64,000 nucleotides of DNA from an uncultured Roseobacter sp. (GTDB lineage: Bacteria > Pseudomonadota > Alphaproteobacteria > Rhodobacterales > Rhodobacteraceae): the NCBI RefSeq assembly GCF_947492555.1, contig NZ_CANLNE010000001.1:1-64000 (forward strand), given 5' to 3'. Of this stretch, positions 26,488 through 36,538 are shown in pieces (the first letter of the stretch is position 1; each line of letters starts with the position of its first letter). Position numbers and translations under genes: made by a program. The notes under the pieces were generated by a model. That model ran no database searches and had not been told where the DNA came from. It worked only from the letters and a program-made list of their open reading frames with translations.

Positions 26488-26578
26488 CACTCACGTCTCC
26501 TCATAAACACACCACTACGGTATGTTACGTCTCGTTTAAGTTAAATGCATAGTCACTTTTTGCATCAGTGCGACACAT

Positions 26579-27844
26579 TCAATCAGGAATAGTTGCATTT
26601 TCATCGCTCAAATCGGACTCGATGGCGTATTCTTGAGCATATTCAAGCGCAACGGATGTATAGGACGGCGCCACGGCGACATACGCCCCCGTTTCGTCCA
26701 CCGGGATGGATTTCCGGACGGTTGAACGGTAGGCCGCATAGAGTACCAGCGCGGCAAAGAGAATGCCGGTGAAGAGGTAGAACCCGCTCGGTCCTACAGT
26801 GTCCATCATATAGCCGGTAGTGATCGGTCCGAGGATCGCGCCCAACCCGTTGATAAAGATCAGTCCGCCCGAGGCCGCCGCCATATCTTCATGCTCCAGG
26901 AAGTCATTGGAGTGGGCGATGAGCAGCGAGTAGAGCGGGTTCGACATGCCGCCGACAACGAAGGCGGAGACCAGAAGCAGGGTGAAATTGCCGCCCAGCA
27001 CCATCCCAATCGCGGAGCCTACGACCCCAACGGCAGAAACAATCAGGATCAGGAACCGCCGGTCCATGCGGTCGGAAATCCACCCGATGGGGTATTGCAA
27101 CAGAACGGCGCCCACAAAGAACATGGCCACGAAGGTGGAAATTTGTGCCACCGTCAGCCCGGCCTTTGCCCCATAGACTGAGGCCATGCCGAATTGTGCG
27201 GAGAAGACCCCGCCCAGCAGGAACATGCCGACACAGCCCATCGGGGAGAAGCCTGCCAGCTCTCTCAGGCTCATCGGTTTGGTCGTGTCAAAGGCCGGTG
27301 TCGGGCTGATGGACAACAGGATCGGGGTGACAGCGATCGACACCAGCACCGAGGGGATCACGAAGAGGACGTAGCCAGAGGGATCGGCGGTCAGCAGCAG
27401 CGCCTGGCTGAGCACGATGCCCGCCGTTTGCACGATCATGTAGAGCGACAACGCCTGCCCGCGGTTTTCGTTGGTGGCAGCGTTGTTCAGCCAGCTTTCA
27501 GCCGTCACGTAGACGGCGGAGAAGCAGAAGCCGATGAGCACGCGGCCCAGCGTCCAGAGCCAGACCTCCGTGACCGTGGGATAGAGGATCATCACCGCCG
27601 AGATCAGCGAGGCCAGCGCTGCAAAGACCCGCACGTGGCCGACGCGCCGGATCAGGCCCGGCGCCATGCGCGATCCACCCAGAAACCCGACGAAATAGGC
27701 CGACATGACGATGGACATCTCGAAGGTCGAGAAGCCCTCGATCTCGCCACGAATGCCCAGCAAGGTGCCCTGCATACCGTTGCCCACCATCAACAACGAC
27801 ATCCCGAGCAAGAGCGCCCAAGCGCTGGACAGGACCTGTAGCAT
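26579..27844 (-). CDS. MFS transporter (YcaD-like)
   Basis: The protein has 421 residues with twelve predicted membrane helices. Typical pieces are MSLLMVGNGMQGTLLGIRG, SAYFVGFLGGSRMAPGLIRRVGH in the helix 2-3 loop, and GWISDRMDRRFLILIVS before helix 8. These resemble the YcaD/MFS_1 group that often accompanies Rhodobacteraceae housekeeping genes; the substrate is unknown. It ends with a 40-residue cytoplasmic acidic tail. GGAG 7 nt upstream supports the ATG at 27844 over the one four codons earlier. It lies downstream of queA on the same strand. Confidence 0.85.
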   Translation of the reverse strand: MLQVLSSAWALLLGMSLLMVGNGMQGTLLGIRGEIEGFSTFEMSIVMSAYFVGFLGGSRMAPGLIRRVGHVRVFAALASLISAVMILYPTVTEVWLWTLGRVLIGFCFSAVYVTAESWLNNAATNENRGQALSLYMIVQTAGIVLSQALLLTADPSGYVLFVIPSVLVSIAVTPILLSISPTPAFDTTKPMSLRELAGFSPMGCVGMFLLGGVFSAQFGMASVYGAKAGLTVAQISTFVAMFFVGAVLLQYPIGWISDRMDRRFLILIVSAVGVVGSAIGMVLGGNFTLLLVSAFVVGGMSNPLYSLLIAHSNDFLEHEDMAAASGGLIFINGLGAILGPITTGYMMDTVGPSGFYLFTGILFAALVLYAAYRSTVRKSIPVDETGAYVAVAPSYTSVALEYAQEYAIESDLSDENATIPD

Positions 27845-27951
27845 GACAATCTCCATTCGGTCGCGGGAGGGACGACACCCCCTCCTTGCAGGACGGCGTG
27901 CGACCCGTCAGGCCCATGTGCGACTTTGTAGGTCGCTTTGCGGCCACGCGG

Positions 27952-29001
27952 TTATTTCGGGAAGAGCAGCGAGGCGTCTCCATAGGAAAAGAAACGATAC
28001 TCGCGGGCGATGGCATGCGCGTAAATACGCCGTACGCTGTCCTGCCCCATGAGCGCGGAGACCAGCATCATCAGCGTGGATTTCGGCAGGTGGAAGTTGG
28101 TCATCAGCGCGTCGGTGACCTGGAACTCAAAGCCGGGATAGATGAAGATATCGGTGTCTCCTTCCCAGGCGGCGATCTGCCCCCCCCGCGCCGCCGTCTC
28201 GATGAGACGCAAGGCGGTGGTGCCGACCGGGATCACCCGGCCGCCCGCCTTTCTGGTCGCGGCAATCTCAGCCGCTGCCTGCGCGCTGACCTGCCCCCAT
28301 TCGGCATGCATCTTGTGGGTGGTGACATCATCGACCTTGACCGGCAGGAAGGTACCCGCCCCCACATGCAGCGTCACATGGGTAAAGCTGACGCCGTGAT
28401 CCGCTATGGTCTGCAAGAGCGCCGCGTCAAAGTGCAAAGACGCGGTGGGCGCGGCTACGGCGCCTTTGTTGGTGGCGAAAACGGTTTGATAGTCGTCCAG
28501 ATCCCGCGCATCCGCCGGGCGTTTGGCGGCGATATAGGGCGGCAGCGGCATGGCCCCCGCGGCATTCAGCGCAGCATCGAAATCATCGCCCTCAAGGTTG
28601 AACGCCAGATGCCCCTGCCCGTCCGACGTTCCCTGGAGCGTCGCGCTCAGGTCCGCGCTGAAAATCACCTCTTCGCCTATTTTCAGCTTCTTCAGTGGTT
28701 TGATCAGCGCCGCCCAGGTGCCGTCACTGCGCGGCTCCAGCAGGGTCACCTCGATACGTGCCTGTGTCTGTCCTTGCGCCGATGTCCTGTGGCGCAGTCC
28801 GCTGAGGCGCGCCGGGATCACACGGGTATCGTTCAGCACCAGCCGGTCACCGGGGCGCAGGTATTTTGTGATGTCCGAAACAACGGCATCGGTCATGTCG
28901 GCCCCTTGCGCAACCAGCAGGCGGGCCGAGGTCCGCGGCACCGCGGGGCGGGTCGCGATCAGCCCGTCCGGCAGATCGAAATCAAAATCACTCAGTTTCA
29001 T
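27952..29001 (-). CDS. queA: S-adenosylmethionine:tRNA ribosyltransferase-isomerase
   Basis: The protein has 349 residues, the expected size. Recognisable segments are the N-terminal [19 protein letters not shown], the [18 protein letters not shown] stretch, [19 protein letters not shown] and the C-terminal [18 protein letters not shown]. QueA transfers the ribosyl part of SAM onto preQ1-modified tRNA to make epoxyqueuosine at wobble position 34. It starts only 11 bp after the stop of the giant AsmA-like gene, so the two are probably co-transcribed. Confidence 0.96.
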   Translation of the reverse strand: MKLSDFDFDLPDGLIATRPAVPRTSARLLVAQGADMTDAVVSDITKYLRPGDRLVLNDTRVIPARLSGLRHRTSAQGQTQARIEVTLLEPRSDGTWAALIKPLKKLKIGEEVIFSADLSATLQGTSDGQGHLAFNLEGDDFDAALNAAGAMPLPPYIAAKRPADARDLDDYQTVFATNKGAVAAPTASLHFDAALLQTIADHGVSFTHVTLHVGAGTFLPVKVDDVTTHKMHAEWGQVSAQAAAEIAATRKAGGRVIPVGTTALRLIETAARGGQIAAWEGDTDIFIYPGFEFQVTDALMTNFHLPKSTLMMLVSALMGQDSVRRIYAHAIAREYRFFSYGDASLLFPK

Positions 29002-29012
29002 GAGGGGGCCTT

Positions 29013-32000
29013 TTAGCGATCTTCGCCGCGGGTGAAAGTGGGACGTTCCCGTTCAGGTGCGGGAGGTGGCGGGGTTTCGCCCTCGGCAAGGGGCACATCC
29101 GGTTTCGGCGCGCGGAAAAGATCGCGGATGCCGCCCGGGGTGAGCGCCGTCAGCGGGTTCACAAAGACATCCGGGTCCCGCACGGTCCCGCCAATGGAAT
29201 AGTTGAAGGCAAAGAGCCCCTCGCCCTTTCGCGTAAAGACACTGCCGATCCCGTTGAGCAGATAGACCGGCGTGATCACCCCCTGCATCTGCAGTGCACC
29301 GCTGTCCGTGGCATAGATACCATCCATCGATATGCCCATGGAGGACCCCACGGCACTGCCTTCGCGCAGGGTGATCCGACGCGGCGACAGGCGGAAATCG
29401 GCATTCACCTCAGAGAAAAAGAGACTGTCACTGCCCTCGATGTTGAAGAGACCTACAATGCTGACCGCGTTGAGCAGCGCGGCCATGGCGGGTGCATCGA
29501 CGACGCTCGTGTTGAGCACCCGTAAGGTGCCGTCAAAGGCCCCGCCGGTGCCCACGGGCAGCAACACCAGTTCGAAATTCCCGCCGCGCACCTGTTGCAC
29601 GACATTGGCCGAGGCAAAGACGGCACCAGCATCATTGGCCGTCAGTCGGATCGCGCTGCGCGCGCCTTGTGGGATCATCCGGCCGTTTACCTGCGCGCCG
29701 CCGTTGATCCGCCCGGTAAAGACGCCATCGAGCCCCGCACCGGTGGTGAATTCTCCGCGCAAACCGTTGATCGCAATGGCATCGGTGACCTGCAACCGGT
29801 CGAGCGCCACGGTCAGCGGCGCCGCCTCTCCGGCTGCGGCAGACGCCGGGATGTCCGCGCGCCGCAGATCAAGCGTGCCACCCCGCACAACCACCCCCAC
29901 CGGTGCGCCCCTGCCCCGTCCCACCAGATCAATCGGGGCGTCCAGCCAGTTTCCGACCCGCACCCGCGAGAAGCGCACCCTGTCGAGGTCTCCCCCCTCG
30001 GCGAGATCCACCGCCCCGACCGCGTCAAGGCCAGGCGCGTCAAGAAAGAGACGCTCCACCACCGGCACCTCCGCCAGCGCGGCCACCACTTCGAAATCGG
30101 CGGCGGTGTTCGGGCCCTTGGACCAGCCAATCGGCGGGATCGACAGTGTAATGCCACGCAGGTCGGAGGCAAGCTGCAGCACAGGCGGCTGATCCTTGGC
30201 CAGCGTGATATCAATGTCGGCTTTGCCTTCGCCACGCATGTATCCGGGTGGCAGATCGATCCTGAAGGCGTCCAGCGCATCGGGTGTTACACTGATCTCT
30301 CCGGTAACACGTCCCGGCGCGCCGGGGCTGTTCAACGGTTGCGTCCAGGTCACGTCGAAGGGCACACCATCCAGATCCCCCTGCCCGGTGAGATTGACGC
30401 TCTCGTCGGAAGCCACCAGCGCCAGACGGTCAGCCTGCAACACCCGATCCATGATCAACGCCTCGCTGCGCAGATCCGCGATCTCGCCAGAGACATCAAA
30501 TTCAACCGCCTCCACCTTGACCCCTTTGATGAGCGGCAGCGCCACGGTACCCGACATCTCTGCCCGGCCATCAGCAAGGGCCACGGGCAGGTTTGCCTTT
30601 CGCATCACTTCGAGAGGCCGCTGGTTCAGCATGGACAAGGCCGCCGTCACGGAGGATTTCGTGAGCAGCCGGATCACGCCAGGTGTGCCGTCTTTGGCCT
30701 GCACATCGGGGATGATAAAGGACGACCCCGCCAGATCGATATGCCCGCCTTCCTCCGCCTCTACGCCACCACTGTCCACCACAAGAACGAAGCGGTCCTT
30801 AAGCAGGGAGGCGTGCCCCTTGGCCTCGCGGATATGCGGCATTTCTTTCAAAAATCGAACATGGGCCTCATCGAAGTCGAACCCAAGATAGGTTTCGGGC
30901 TCTTGCCCTGCAGACCAGCGCAGCGCGGCCCCGATATCCCGCATCTGGCCGCCATAGAGGTTTTCGCTCAGCCATTTGCGCGTCTTGGGCACCACGTGTT
31001 CCGGCCAGAGCTCCATCAGCCGGTCGGGTTCATAGCCGTCCATCTGGGCGTCCACCGCGATGTCCCACCCGCGCGCGTCCGCAGAAAGCTTGCCATTTGC
31101 GGTCAGAATGTGACCCTGGTCGATCACCTGCAGCCGTCCCAGATGCAGGGCAAAGGGCCGTGGCGTGAGACGGAAATCGAGCTCCGCCTCTGCAACCTGC
31201 ACCGGTTCCTCGTAGAAATCCGCCGGGTTGATCCTGAGATTGGTGAGCCGCAACTGCCCCACGAGGTCCTCGATACGGCCATTGCCATCATCGGCCAGCG
31301 TGGCTGTCCCATCGAGTCGACCGCTGACCCATTTGCTTTCGACCGCAAGCTCATCGAACCGCAACGTCCGCGCCGCCGGTTCATAGGTGAAATAGCTGCG
31401 CGCGCTGTCGATGGGGATAGCGCGGGATTCCGGTGTGGGCTGGATCACGCCCGCCCCGATCTGGAAAGTCGCGTTCAGCGGATCGAACGTGCCATCTTCC
31501 CGCACACCTCCGCGCAGAGAGCCGGAGATCGGGGCGCGCAGCGCCTGCAGCCAGCCAAAGGCCGGGCCCTGCACCGCGACGTCGATGGCATCCACATTGG
31601 CGAAAGTGACGCCGAACTGCGAGGCCGTCCGGCCGATTTGGCCGGCGTAATTCGCCGCCACGGTCGCCACCTGCGCGCCCCCGCTCAGCACCGCAAGGTC
31701 AACGCCGACCTGCAGCGCCGCACCGTTCCGCTCCATCGACAGGCTGCCCCCGTCGATGGTCCAGGCGCGGTTGGCCCGCTCGTCTTCATAGCGCAGCGTG
31801 AGACCGCGCAGATCGGCTCTGCGCAGCCGGGCAAGAACCGGGCGCAGCAGCAGATCGTCCAGGTCCGCGACAAGCCGTGCGAGGTTCGGCGCTTCGCGTG
31901 AGACGGTCTGGGTCGCGCCGCCCCCCGATAGCGTCACGCCGCCCGGCCCGCGCCGCAGGTTCAGGAAAATCCCGTTGAGATCAACCGTCTTCAGCTCCAG

Positions 32001-32351
32001 CTTGCCCTTGAGCAGCCCGGTCATCGACAGGCTCGCCCGCAACTCTGAAAACGAAACGATATCAACACCTTCGGGTGTGGCGATCCGGACGTCGCGGATA
32101 CGGGCGCGGGGGCGCCAGTTCTCATCGACGATCAGCATCATTTCACCAAAAGCGATCCGCGCATCCGGCACGGCCTCGATCAGCCGCGTCTCGATCTGGT
32201 CCCGCACCCACGGCGGGATGATGATGTCCCGGTCCTTGACCCACCAGACCGCCCCGCCAACAGCGGCCATCACCAGCACAAGCAAAAGGGCCGGGATCAC
32301 ATAGCGCTTCTTGCGGCGTCTTCTGGGGCGATCTGACGGGTTTTGTTCCAA
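29013..32351 (-). CDS. Large AsmA/YhdP-like inner-membrane-anchored protein
   Basis: The protein has 1112 residues. A highly basic N-terminus ([10 protein letters not shown]) is followed by a single membrane helix (residues 16-38, [20 protein letters not shown]). A long periplasmic beta-rich chain follows, with many DLxG/LxGxA repeats. The C-terminal region ([21 protein letters not shown], then [13 protein letters not shown]) matches the AsmA_2/DUF3971 layout of YhdP-like proteins. In other bacteria such proteins bridge the envelope and move phospholipid to the outer membrane; the assignment here is by architecture. It ends in a Pro-rich segment and is followed 11 bp later by queA. Confidence 0.87.
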   Translation of the reverse strand: MEQNPSDRPRRRRKKRYVIPALLLVLVMAAVGGAVWWVKDRDIIIPPWVRDQIETRLIEAVPDARIAFGEMMLIVDENWRPRARIRDVRIATPEGVDIVSFSELRASLSMTGLLKGKLELKTVDLNGIFLNLRRGPGGVTLSGGGATQTVSREAPNLARLVADLDDLLLRPVLARLRRADLRGLTLRYEDERANRAWTIDGGSLSMERNGAALQVGVDLAVLSGGAQVATVAANYAGQIGRTASQFGVTFANVDAIDVAVQGPAFGWLQALRAPISGSLRGGVREDGTFDPLNATFQIGAGVIQPTPESRAIPIDSARSYFTYEPAARTLRFDELAVESKWVSGRLDGTATLADDGNGRIEDLVGQLRLTNLRINPADFYEEPVQVAEAELDFRLTPRPFALHLGRLQVIDQGHILTANGKLSADARGWDIAVDAQMDGYEPDRLMELWPEHVVPKTRKWLSENLYGGQMRDIGAALRWSAGQEPETYLGFDFDEAHVRFLKEMPHIREAKGHASLLKDRFVLVVDSGGVEAEEGGHIDLAGSSFIIPDVQAKDGTPGVIRLLTKSSVTAALSMLNQRPLEVMRKANLPVALADGRAEMSGTVALPLIKGVKVEAVEFDVSGEIADLRSEALIMDRVLQADRLALVASDESVNLTGQGDLDGVPFDVTWTQPLNSPGAPGRVTGEISVTPDALDAFRIDLPPGYMRGEGKADIDITLAKDQPPVLQLASDLRGITLSIPPIGWSKGPNTAADFEVVAALAEVPVVERLFLDAPGLDAVGAVDLAEGGDLDRVRFSRVRVGNWLDAPIDLVGRGRGAPVGVVVRGGTLDLRRADIPASAAAGEAAPLTVALDRLQVTDAIAINGLRGEFTTGAGLDGVFTGRINGGAQVNGRMIPQGARSAIRLTANDAGAVFASANVVQQVRGGNFELVLLPVGTGGAFDGTLRVLNTSVVDAPAMAALLNAVSIVGLFNIEGSDSLFFSEVNADFRLSPRRITLREGSAVGSSMGISMDGIYATDSGALQMQGVITPVYLLNGIGSVFTRKGEGLFAFNYSIGGTVRDPDVFVNPLTALTPGGIRDLFRAPKPDVPLAEGETPPPPAPERERPTFTRGEDR

Positions 32352-32474
32352 ATCGGGCTGCGGGGTTCGTGGCTGGGACAGGCGACGGGTTAATCGGCGT
32401 GGCAGGCCTTCCCTCTGGCCCGCACAGTCCTAATATGTCACTGCAGTGCAAACCTTTAAACCCACGAGAGTGTC

Positions 32475-32936
32475 ATGCCAGAGATTTCCCAACCTGCCCC
32501 CGATTTCACCCTGCCGAGCACCGATGGCGGCGATGTCACCCTGTCTGCGCTGCAGGGCCAGCCGGTCGTTCTGTTTTTCTATCCGCGCGACAACACGCCC
32601 GGCTGCACCAAGGAGAGCATCGGCTTTTCCGAAAGCAAGGCGGCGTTCGAGGCGGCGGGCGCCAAGGTCTTCGGCATCTCCAAGGACAGCATGGCGAGTC
32701 ATGACAAATTCGTGGCCAAGAAAGAGCTGACCGTGCCGCTGTTGTCGGACGAACATGGCAGCGCCTGCGAAGACTACGGTGTCTGGAAGGAAAAGAGCAT
32801 GTACGGCAAGAAATTCCTCGGCATCGAACGCTCAACCTTCCTGATTGCCGCCGATGGCACAATTGCGCGCATCTGGCCCAAGGTAAAAGTGCCCGGCCAT
32901 GTGGATGAGGTGCTGCAGGCGGTTCAGGCGCTGTGA
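32475..32936 (+). CDS. bcp: Thioredoxin-dependent peroxiredoxin, Bcp/PrxQ type
   Basis: The protein has 153 residues. The peroxidatic Cys is in NTPGCTKESIGF (about residue 46), with PDFTLPSTDGGDVTLSAL before it and ERSTFLIAADGTI later. It reduces hydroperoxides using thioredoxin. The second Cys that E. coli Bcp has five residues after the first is absent; the only other Cys is in SACEDYG near residue 98, so the resolving Cys may be that one or external. Its stop overlaps the GTG start of the next gene by four bases, indicating coupling. Confidence 0.92.
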   Translation: MPEISQPAPDFTLPSTDGGDVTLSALQGQPVVLFFYPRDNTPGCTKESIGFSESKAAFEAAGAKVFGISKDSMASHDKFVAKKELTVPLLSDEHGSACEDYGVWKEKSMYGKKFLGIERSTFLIAADGTIARIWPKVKVPGHVDEVLQAVQAL

Positions 32937-33742
32937 TCCCATTGGCGGAAATGGCCGAGGCGGTGTTGCGCACCGCCGACGGTCACGAAAAGACGGCCCT
33001 GTCGCGCCGGTTTGCCGCTGACTGGCAGGCCGCGCGCGCGGCGGGTGAGACGCCGCAGATCGGTCGCGCCGACCCTCCGGTACATCCCGCCCGGCCCGCG
33101 GCGCCCGAACTGCTCAGCCCGCGCGACGTGCCGCGCCGTCGCCCCGGCACGCCGGAGGGACGCATCGCGCTGCTGCATGCTGTCGCCCACATCGAATTGA
33201 ACGCGGTGGACCTGCATTGGGACATCATCGCACGCTTTGCCCATGTTCCAATGCCGATGGGGTTTTACGATGACTGGGTTAAAGCCGCAGACGAAGAATC
33301 CAAACATTTCAAACTGATGTGCGACTGTCTTGAAGAACTTGGCAGCCACTACGGCGCGCTTCCGGCCCATGCGGGCATGTGGCGTGCAGCCGAAGACACC
33401 GTAGATGACTTCATGGGACGTCTGGCCGTGGTGCCCATGGTGCTGGAGGCACGCGGGCTCGACGTGACACCCGGTATGATCGAGATTTTCCGCAAAGCGA
33501 AGTCGACCTCGGCGGTCGCCGCACTCGAGACCATCTACGCCGAAGAGGTAAGTCATGTGGCCTATGGGTCGAAGTGGTTCCATTTCCTCTGTGGTCGGCA
33601 CGAAGAAGACCCCAAGGAAATGTTCCACAACCTGGTGCGGAAATATTTCCACGGCGCGCTGAAGCCGCCCTTCAACGAGGAAAAGCGGGCTGAGGCAGGT
33701 ATTCCCCCGGATTTCTACTGGCCCCTGGCCGAAGGCGCCTAA
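32933..33742 (+). CDS. DUF455 ferritin-like domain protein
   Basis: The protein has 269 residues, starting at a GTG that overlaps the bcp stop (GTGA). It carries metal-binding-type motifs of a ferritin-like helical bundle: LLHAVAHIELNAVDLHWD, then AADEESKHFKLM and IYAEEVSHVAYG. The paired E-x(n)-ExxH pattern suggests a di-iron or di-metal site. Together with bcp this points to oxidant or iron handling, but no reaction is known for the family. An RRRPGTPEGR loop precedes the first helix. Confidence 0.85.
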   Translation: MIPLAEMAEAVLRTADGHEKTALSRRFAADWQAARAAGETPQIGRADPPVHPARPAAPELLSPRDVPRRRPGTPEGRIALLHAVAHIELNAVDLHWDIIARFAHVPMPMGFYDDWVKAADEESKHFKLMCDCLEELGSHYGALPAHAGMWRAAEDTVDDFMGRLAVVPMVLEARGLDVTPGMIEIFRKAKSTSAVAALETIYAEEVSHVAYGSKWFHFLCGRHEEDPKEMFHNLVRKYFHGALKPPFNEEKRAEAGIPPDFYWPLAEGA

Positions 33743-33923
33743 GAGCGGAAACCCGCAGAAACAAGCAGATTTTTGCCGATTTACAACAATTCAACGCCAA
33801 GTTGAGGCAAGGGGTCGAAAGCGGCTTGCCCCGCATGCAACCGCTCTTTAAGCACTCTGCGTGTGGTGTTAACCCTCTTGAGAAAGGGTGCGCACCGGGG
33901 GAGACGAGCAGAGGGACGGCTTC

Positions 33924-35255
33924 GTGCGGACACGTTTGGCAATCAAGGTTCATGGGCTGCTTGAGCAGTGTTTCCCTGAACGCCGCGTGTTTCTCAAATC
34001 CGATACCGATACAAGATTTATCCGCCTGAAACCGGAAACCCAGTTGATCGCCTTTGCCGGCGGTGCCCTTCTGGTCTCCTGGACGATCATCGCCACGGCC
34101 ATTCTGCTGATGGACAGCATTGGGTCTGGCAACTTCCGCGAACAGGCAAAGCGCGATCAGGTAACCTATCAGGCCCGCCTGAATGATCTGTCCGCGCAGC
34201 GCGATGGCCGGGCCGCCGAGGCGCTGGCCGCGCAGGAACGGTTCAACGCCGCCCTTGACCAGATTTCCGTGATGCAATCGGAACTGCTGGCGTCCGAAAC
34301 GCGGCGGCATGAGCTGGAGACCGGGATCGAGGTAATCCAGACCACCCTGCGCAGCAAGATGAAAGACCGCGAGACTGCGCGCGAGGCGCTGGCGGCGCTG
34401 CAAAGTGATGCGCCACAGGGCACAGCGCAGACCCTTGCTGCGTCCAAGGATGCGGGCGTCCCGGTTGATTTTCTTGCCGATGCGCTGGCGCGCACCGCCG
34501 CCGAACGGGATCAGGTTGTTGCAGACGCACAGCAGGCCTTGATCCATGCCGACGAGCTCGCGCTGGAAATCGAGCTGATGAAGGAGAATAACGATCAGAT
34601 CTTCCGCCAGTTGGAAGAAGCAATGACCGTGTCGGTCGAGCCCCTGGACAAGATGTTCAAGGCCGCCGGGATGCCACCACAGCGCATTCTGGACCAGGTG
34701 CGGCGTGGCTATTCCGGCCAGGGCGGCCCGCTGACACCGCTGTCCTTTTCCAGCCGGGGAGAGGAAGTGTCCCCTGATTTCCTGCGGGCCAACCGCATTC
34801 TGGAGCAGATGGACACGCTGAACCTTTACCGCATTGCGGCTGAAAAAGCGCCTTTTGCGATGCCGGTGAAACGCGCCTTTCGGTTCACCAGTGACTACGG
34901 CTTCCGCCGTGATCCCAAGACCGGTGGCCGCCGCATGCACAAGGGCGTGGACTTCGCCGCCCCTGCCGGCACGGATCTGCATGCCACGGCTGACGGCGTG
35001 GTGATCCACGCGGGCTGGCAGTCCGGCTATGGTCGCCTGATCAAAATCCAGCACGACTTCGGCATCGAAACCCGTTACGCGCATCTTTCAAAAATTCGCG
35101 TCAAAGTTGGGCAAAGGGTCTCGCGCGGGGATCATATCGGTGATATGGGTGCGAGTGGACGGGTGACCGGCGTGCACCTTCACTACGAAGTGCGTGTCGG
35201 TGGGAAAGCTGTAAACCCAATGATCTATATCAAGGCTGCAAAAGATGTTTTCTAA
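33924..35255 (+). CDS. M23 family metallopeptidase with coiled coil
   Basis: The protein has 443 residues. A membrane anchor lies near residues 40-62 (IAFAGGALLVSWTIIATAIL), a long coiled coil covers about residues 75-240, and a C-terminal LytM/M23 domain has HKGVDFAAPAGTDLHA and HLHYEVRVGG. Those two segments supply the zinc-binding His and Asp residues (HxxxD and HxH), so the peptidase looks active on peptidoglycan cross-links. The start is taken as the GTG at 33924 because AGAGGGA lies 8 nt upstream. An in-frame GTG at 33888 is also possible. Its last 11 bases overlap the bactofilin gene, suggesting a joint role in cell shape. Confidence 0.88.
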   Translation: MRTRLAIKVHGLLEQCFPERRVFLKSDTDTRFIRLKPETQLIAFAGGALLVSWTIIATAILLMDSIGSGNFREQAKRDQVTYQARLNDLSAQRDGRAAEALAAQERFNAALDQISVMQSELLASETRRHELETGIEVIQTTLRSKMKDRETAREALAALQSDAPQGTAQTLAASKDAGVPVDFLADALARTAAERDQVVADAQQALIHADELALEIELMKENNDQIFRQLEEAMTVSVEPLDKMFKAAGMPPQRILDQVRRGYSGQGGPLTPLSFSSRGEEVSPDFLRANRILEQMDTLNLYRIAAEKAPFAMPVKRAFRFTSDYGFRRDPKTGGRRMHKGVDFAAPAGTDLHATADGVVIHAGWQSGYGRLIKIQHDFGIETRYAHLSKIRVKVGQRVSRGDHIGDMGASGRVTGVHLHYEVRVGGKAVNPMIYIKAAKDVF

Positions 35256-35745
35256 GAGCAAAATCAACGAACCGGGCGCCAAACAGGCCGAAGCTGACAC
35301 AAGCACACCTGCGGCGTCTTCCTCTGCTCCGGCCACACCAAAGCCGGCCGAGTACAAAGCAAGCCCTCCAAAGGCAAAGCCGCCAGCCTCCGTGCTGTCG
35401 TCGGATTTGCACGTCACGGGCAACATGAAGACAACTGGCGACATCCAGGTCGAAGGCACGGTCGAAGGCGATATTCGTGCCCATCTGCTGACCATTGGCG
35501 AGACGGCCACGATCAAGGGCGAAGTGATTGCTGATGATGTCGTGGTCAACGGACGCATCGTGGGCCGCGTTCGCGGCCTGAAGGTCCGCCTGACATCAAC
35601 TGCGCGGGTCGAGGGTGACATCATTCACAAGACCATTGCCATCGAAAGCGGCGCACATTTCGAAGGATCGGTACAGCGTCAGGACGATCCTCTGAACCCG
35701 GGCGCGAAATCGACGCCTGCGGCCAAGCCGAATCCCGCATCCTAA
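35245..35745 (+). CDS. Bactofilin
   Basis: The protein has 166 residues. The central bactofilin domain is a beta-helix made of short repeats: SDLHVTGNMKTTGDIQVEGT, VEGDIRAHLLTIGETATIKG, EVIADDVVVNGRIVGRVRG and STARVEGDIIHKT. The N- and C-terminal tails are rich in Pro, Ala and Ser and are disordered-looking, as in most bactofilins. These proteins polymerise without nucleotide into membrane-associated filaments that place cell-wall enzymes. The 11-bp overlap with the upstream M23 peptidase gene matches the known bactofilin-peptidase partnership. An intrinsic terminator follows. Confidence 0.93.
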   Translation: MFSKSKINEPGAKQAEADTSTPAASSSAPATPKPAEYKASPPKAKPPASVLSSDLHVTGNMKTTGDIQVEGTVEGDIRAHLLTIGETATIKGEVIADDVVVNGRIVGRVRGLKVRLTSTARVEGDIIHKTIAIESGAHFEGSVQRQDDPLNPGAKSTPAAKPNPAS

Positions 35746-35766
35746 AAGGATCGCGCTGAAAAGACG

Positions 35767-35794
35767 AAAGGCGTCGCGCTGCGGCGCCTTTTTT
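35767..35794 (+). terminator. Rho-independent terminator after the bactofilin gene
   Basis: AAAGGCG (35767-35773) pairs with CGCCTTT (35785-35791), with an inner CGC/GCG extension, followed by further T residues. It lies 21 bp after the bactofilin stop. Confidence 0.85.
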
Positions 35795-35946
35795 GAGTCA
35801 ACCGAACTGAAACCATATCTCGTGGTTCTTGTCAGACAGCTCCCAGCCCCACGCCCCTCCCCGCTGGGCATGGCTGGTCGGGGCAAGGGATTTCTTGCCA
35901 AGCTTACCCGCAATGCATAGCCTCCCCGATGAATTAGGAGGCCAAG

Positions 35947-36339
35947 ATGCCATTTACACAACGTCAACTGGACGCCCTTGCAAAGCGATATACAGACGCT
36001 TGGAATTCGAAGATTCCGACGCAGGTTGCCGACATGCATGTGCCCGGCAGCAGTATCACAATCAACCGTGGCGAGCCCTCCGTGGGACATACCGGGCTCA
36101 CCGAGATGGCGGCAGGCTTTCATTCGGATGTGCCGGACTTGCATCTTACGTGTGATGGTATCCGGGGGGCCGGTACGCACGTCGTTTATATGTGGACCTT
36201 CACGGGCCACCATGCAGAGACCGGCAATCCACTGAATGTGACTGGTTGGGAGGAATGGGAACTCAACGACGATATGAAAGTCACATCCTCCCTGGGGTGG
36301 TTTGACGCTGAGGACTACGACCGCCAAGTCGCTGGATAA
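35947..36339 (+). CDS. NTF2-like (SnoaL/ester-cyclase-type) protein
   Basis: The 130-residue protein has the NTF2-like pattern. An N-terminal helix contains RQLDALAKRYTDAWNSKI, followed by GEPSVGHTGLTEMAAGFH. Strands ending in HVVYMWTFTGHHAETGNPL and GWEEWELNDD come next. The last two pieces are typical of the SnoaL-like polyketide cyclase / DUF ester-cyclase group. Neither substrate nor pathway can be read from the context. TAGGAGG lies 5 nt before the ATG, one of the strongest ribosome sites here. About 200 bp of unassigned sequence separates it from the convergent sulfotransferase-like gene. Confidence 0.8.
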   Translation: MPFTQRQLDALAKRYTDAWNSKIPTQVADMHVPGSSITINRGEPSVGHTGLTEMAAGFHSDVPDLHLTCDGIRGAGTHVVYMWTFTGHHAETGNPLNVTGWEEWELNDDMKVTSSLGWFDAEDYDRQVAG

Positions 36340-36538
36340 TCTCCGGGTGATCTTCAGGAAGAAAGCAGCCGTACGGTGCGGGGAATCGCGCAATCATCAC
36401 CACATGCAGCTTTTCCGGGCACGCAACCGTGGGCTTTGCCACTGCAATTTGCCTTTGCGCTCCCTCTTCCAGCGTCCGAAAGGGGATATTGAATGGACCG
36501 GCGCGTCTATGCCCGAAGAACGGCGACAGTCGTGCAAT

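Noticed and set aside
29595-31901. 768-codon open frame on the plus strand
   Set aside because: It is antisense to the AsmA-like gene, has no ribosome site or recognisable domain and a His/Arg/Gln-rich composition typical of GC-rich shadow frames. The same applies to 5608-7182 (antisense tkt), 12943-14541 (antisense mmsA) and 54186-55403 (antisense capsid).
36340-36538. Possible small gene between the NTF2-like and sulfotransferase-like genes
   Set aside because: Frames here run antisense into the neighbours and lack start signals; no terminator-like hairpin with a T-run was found either.
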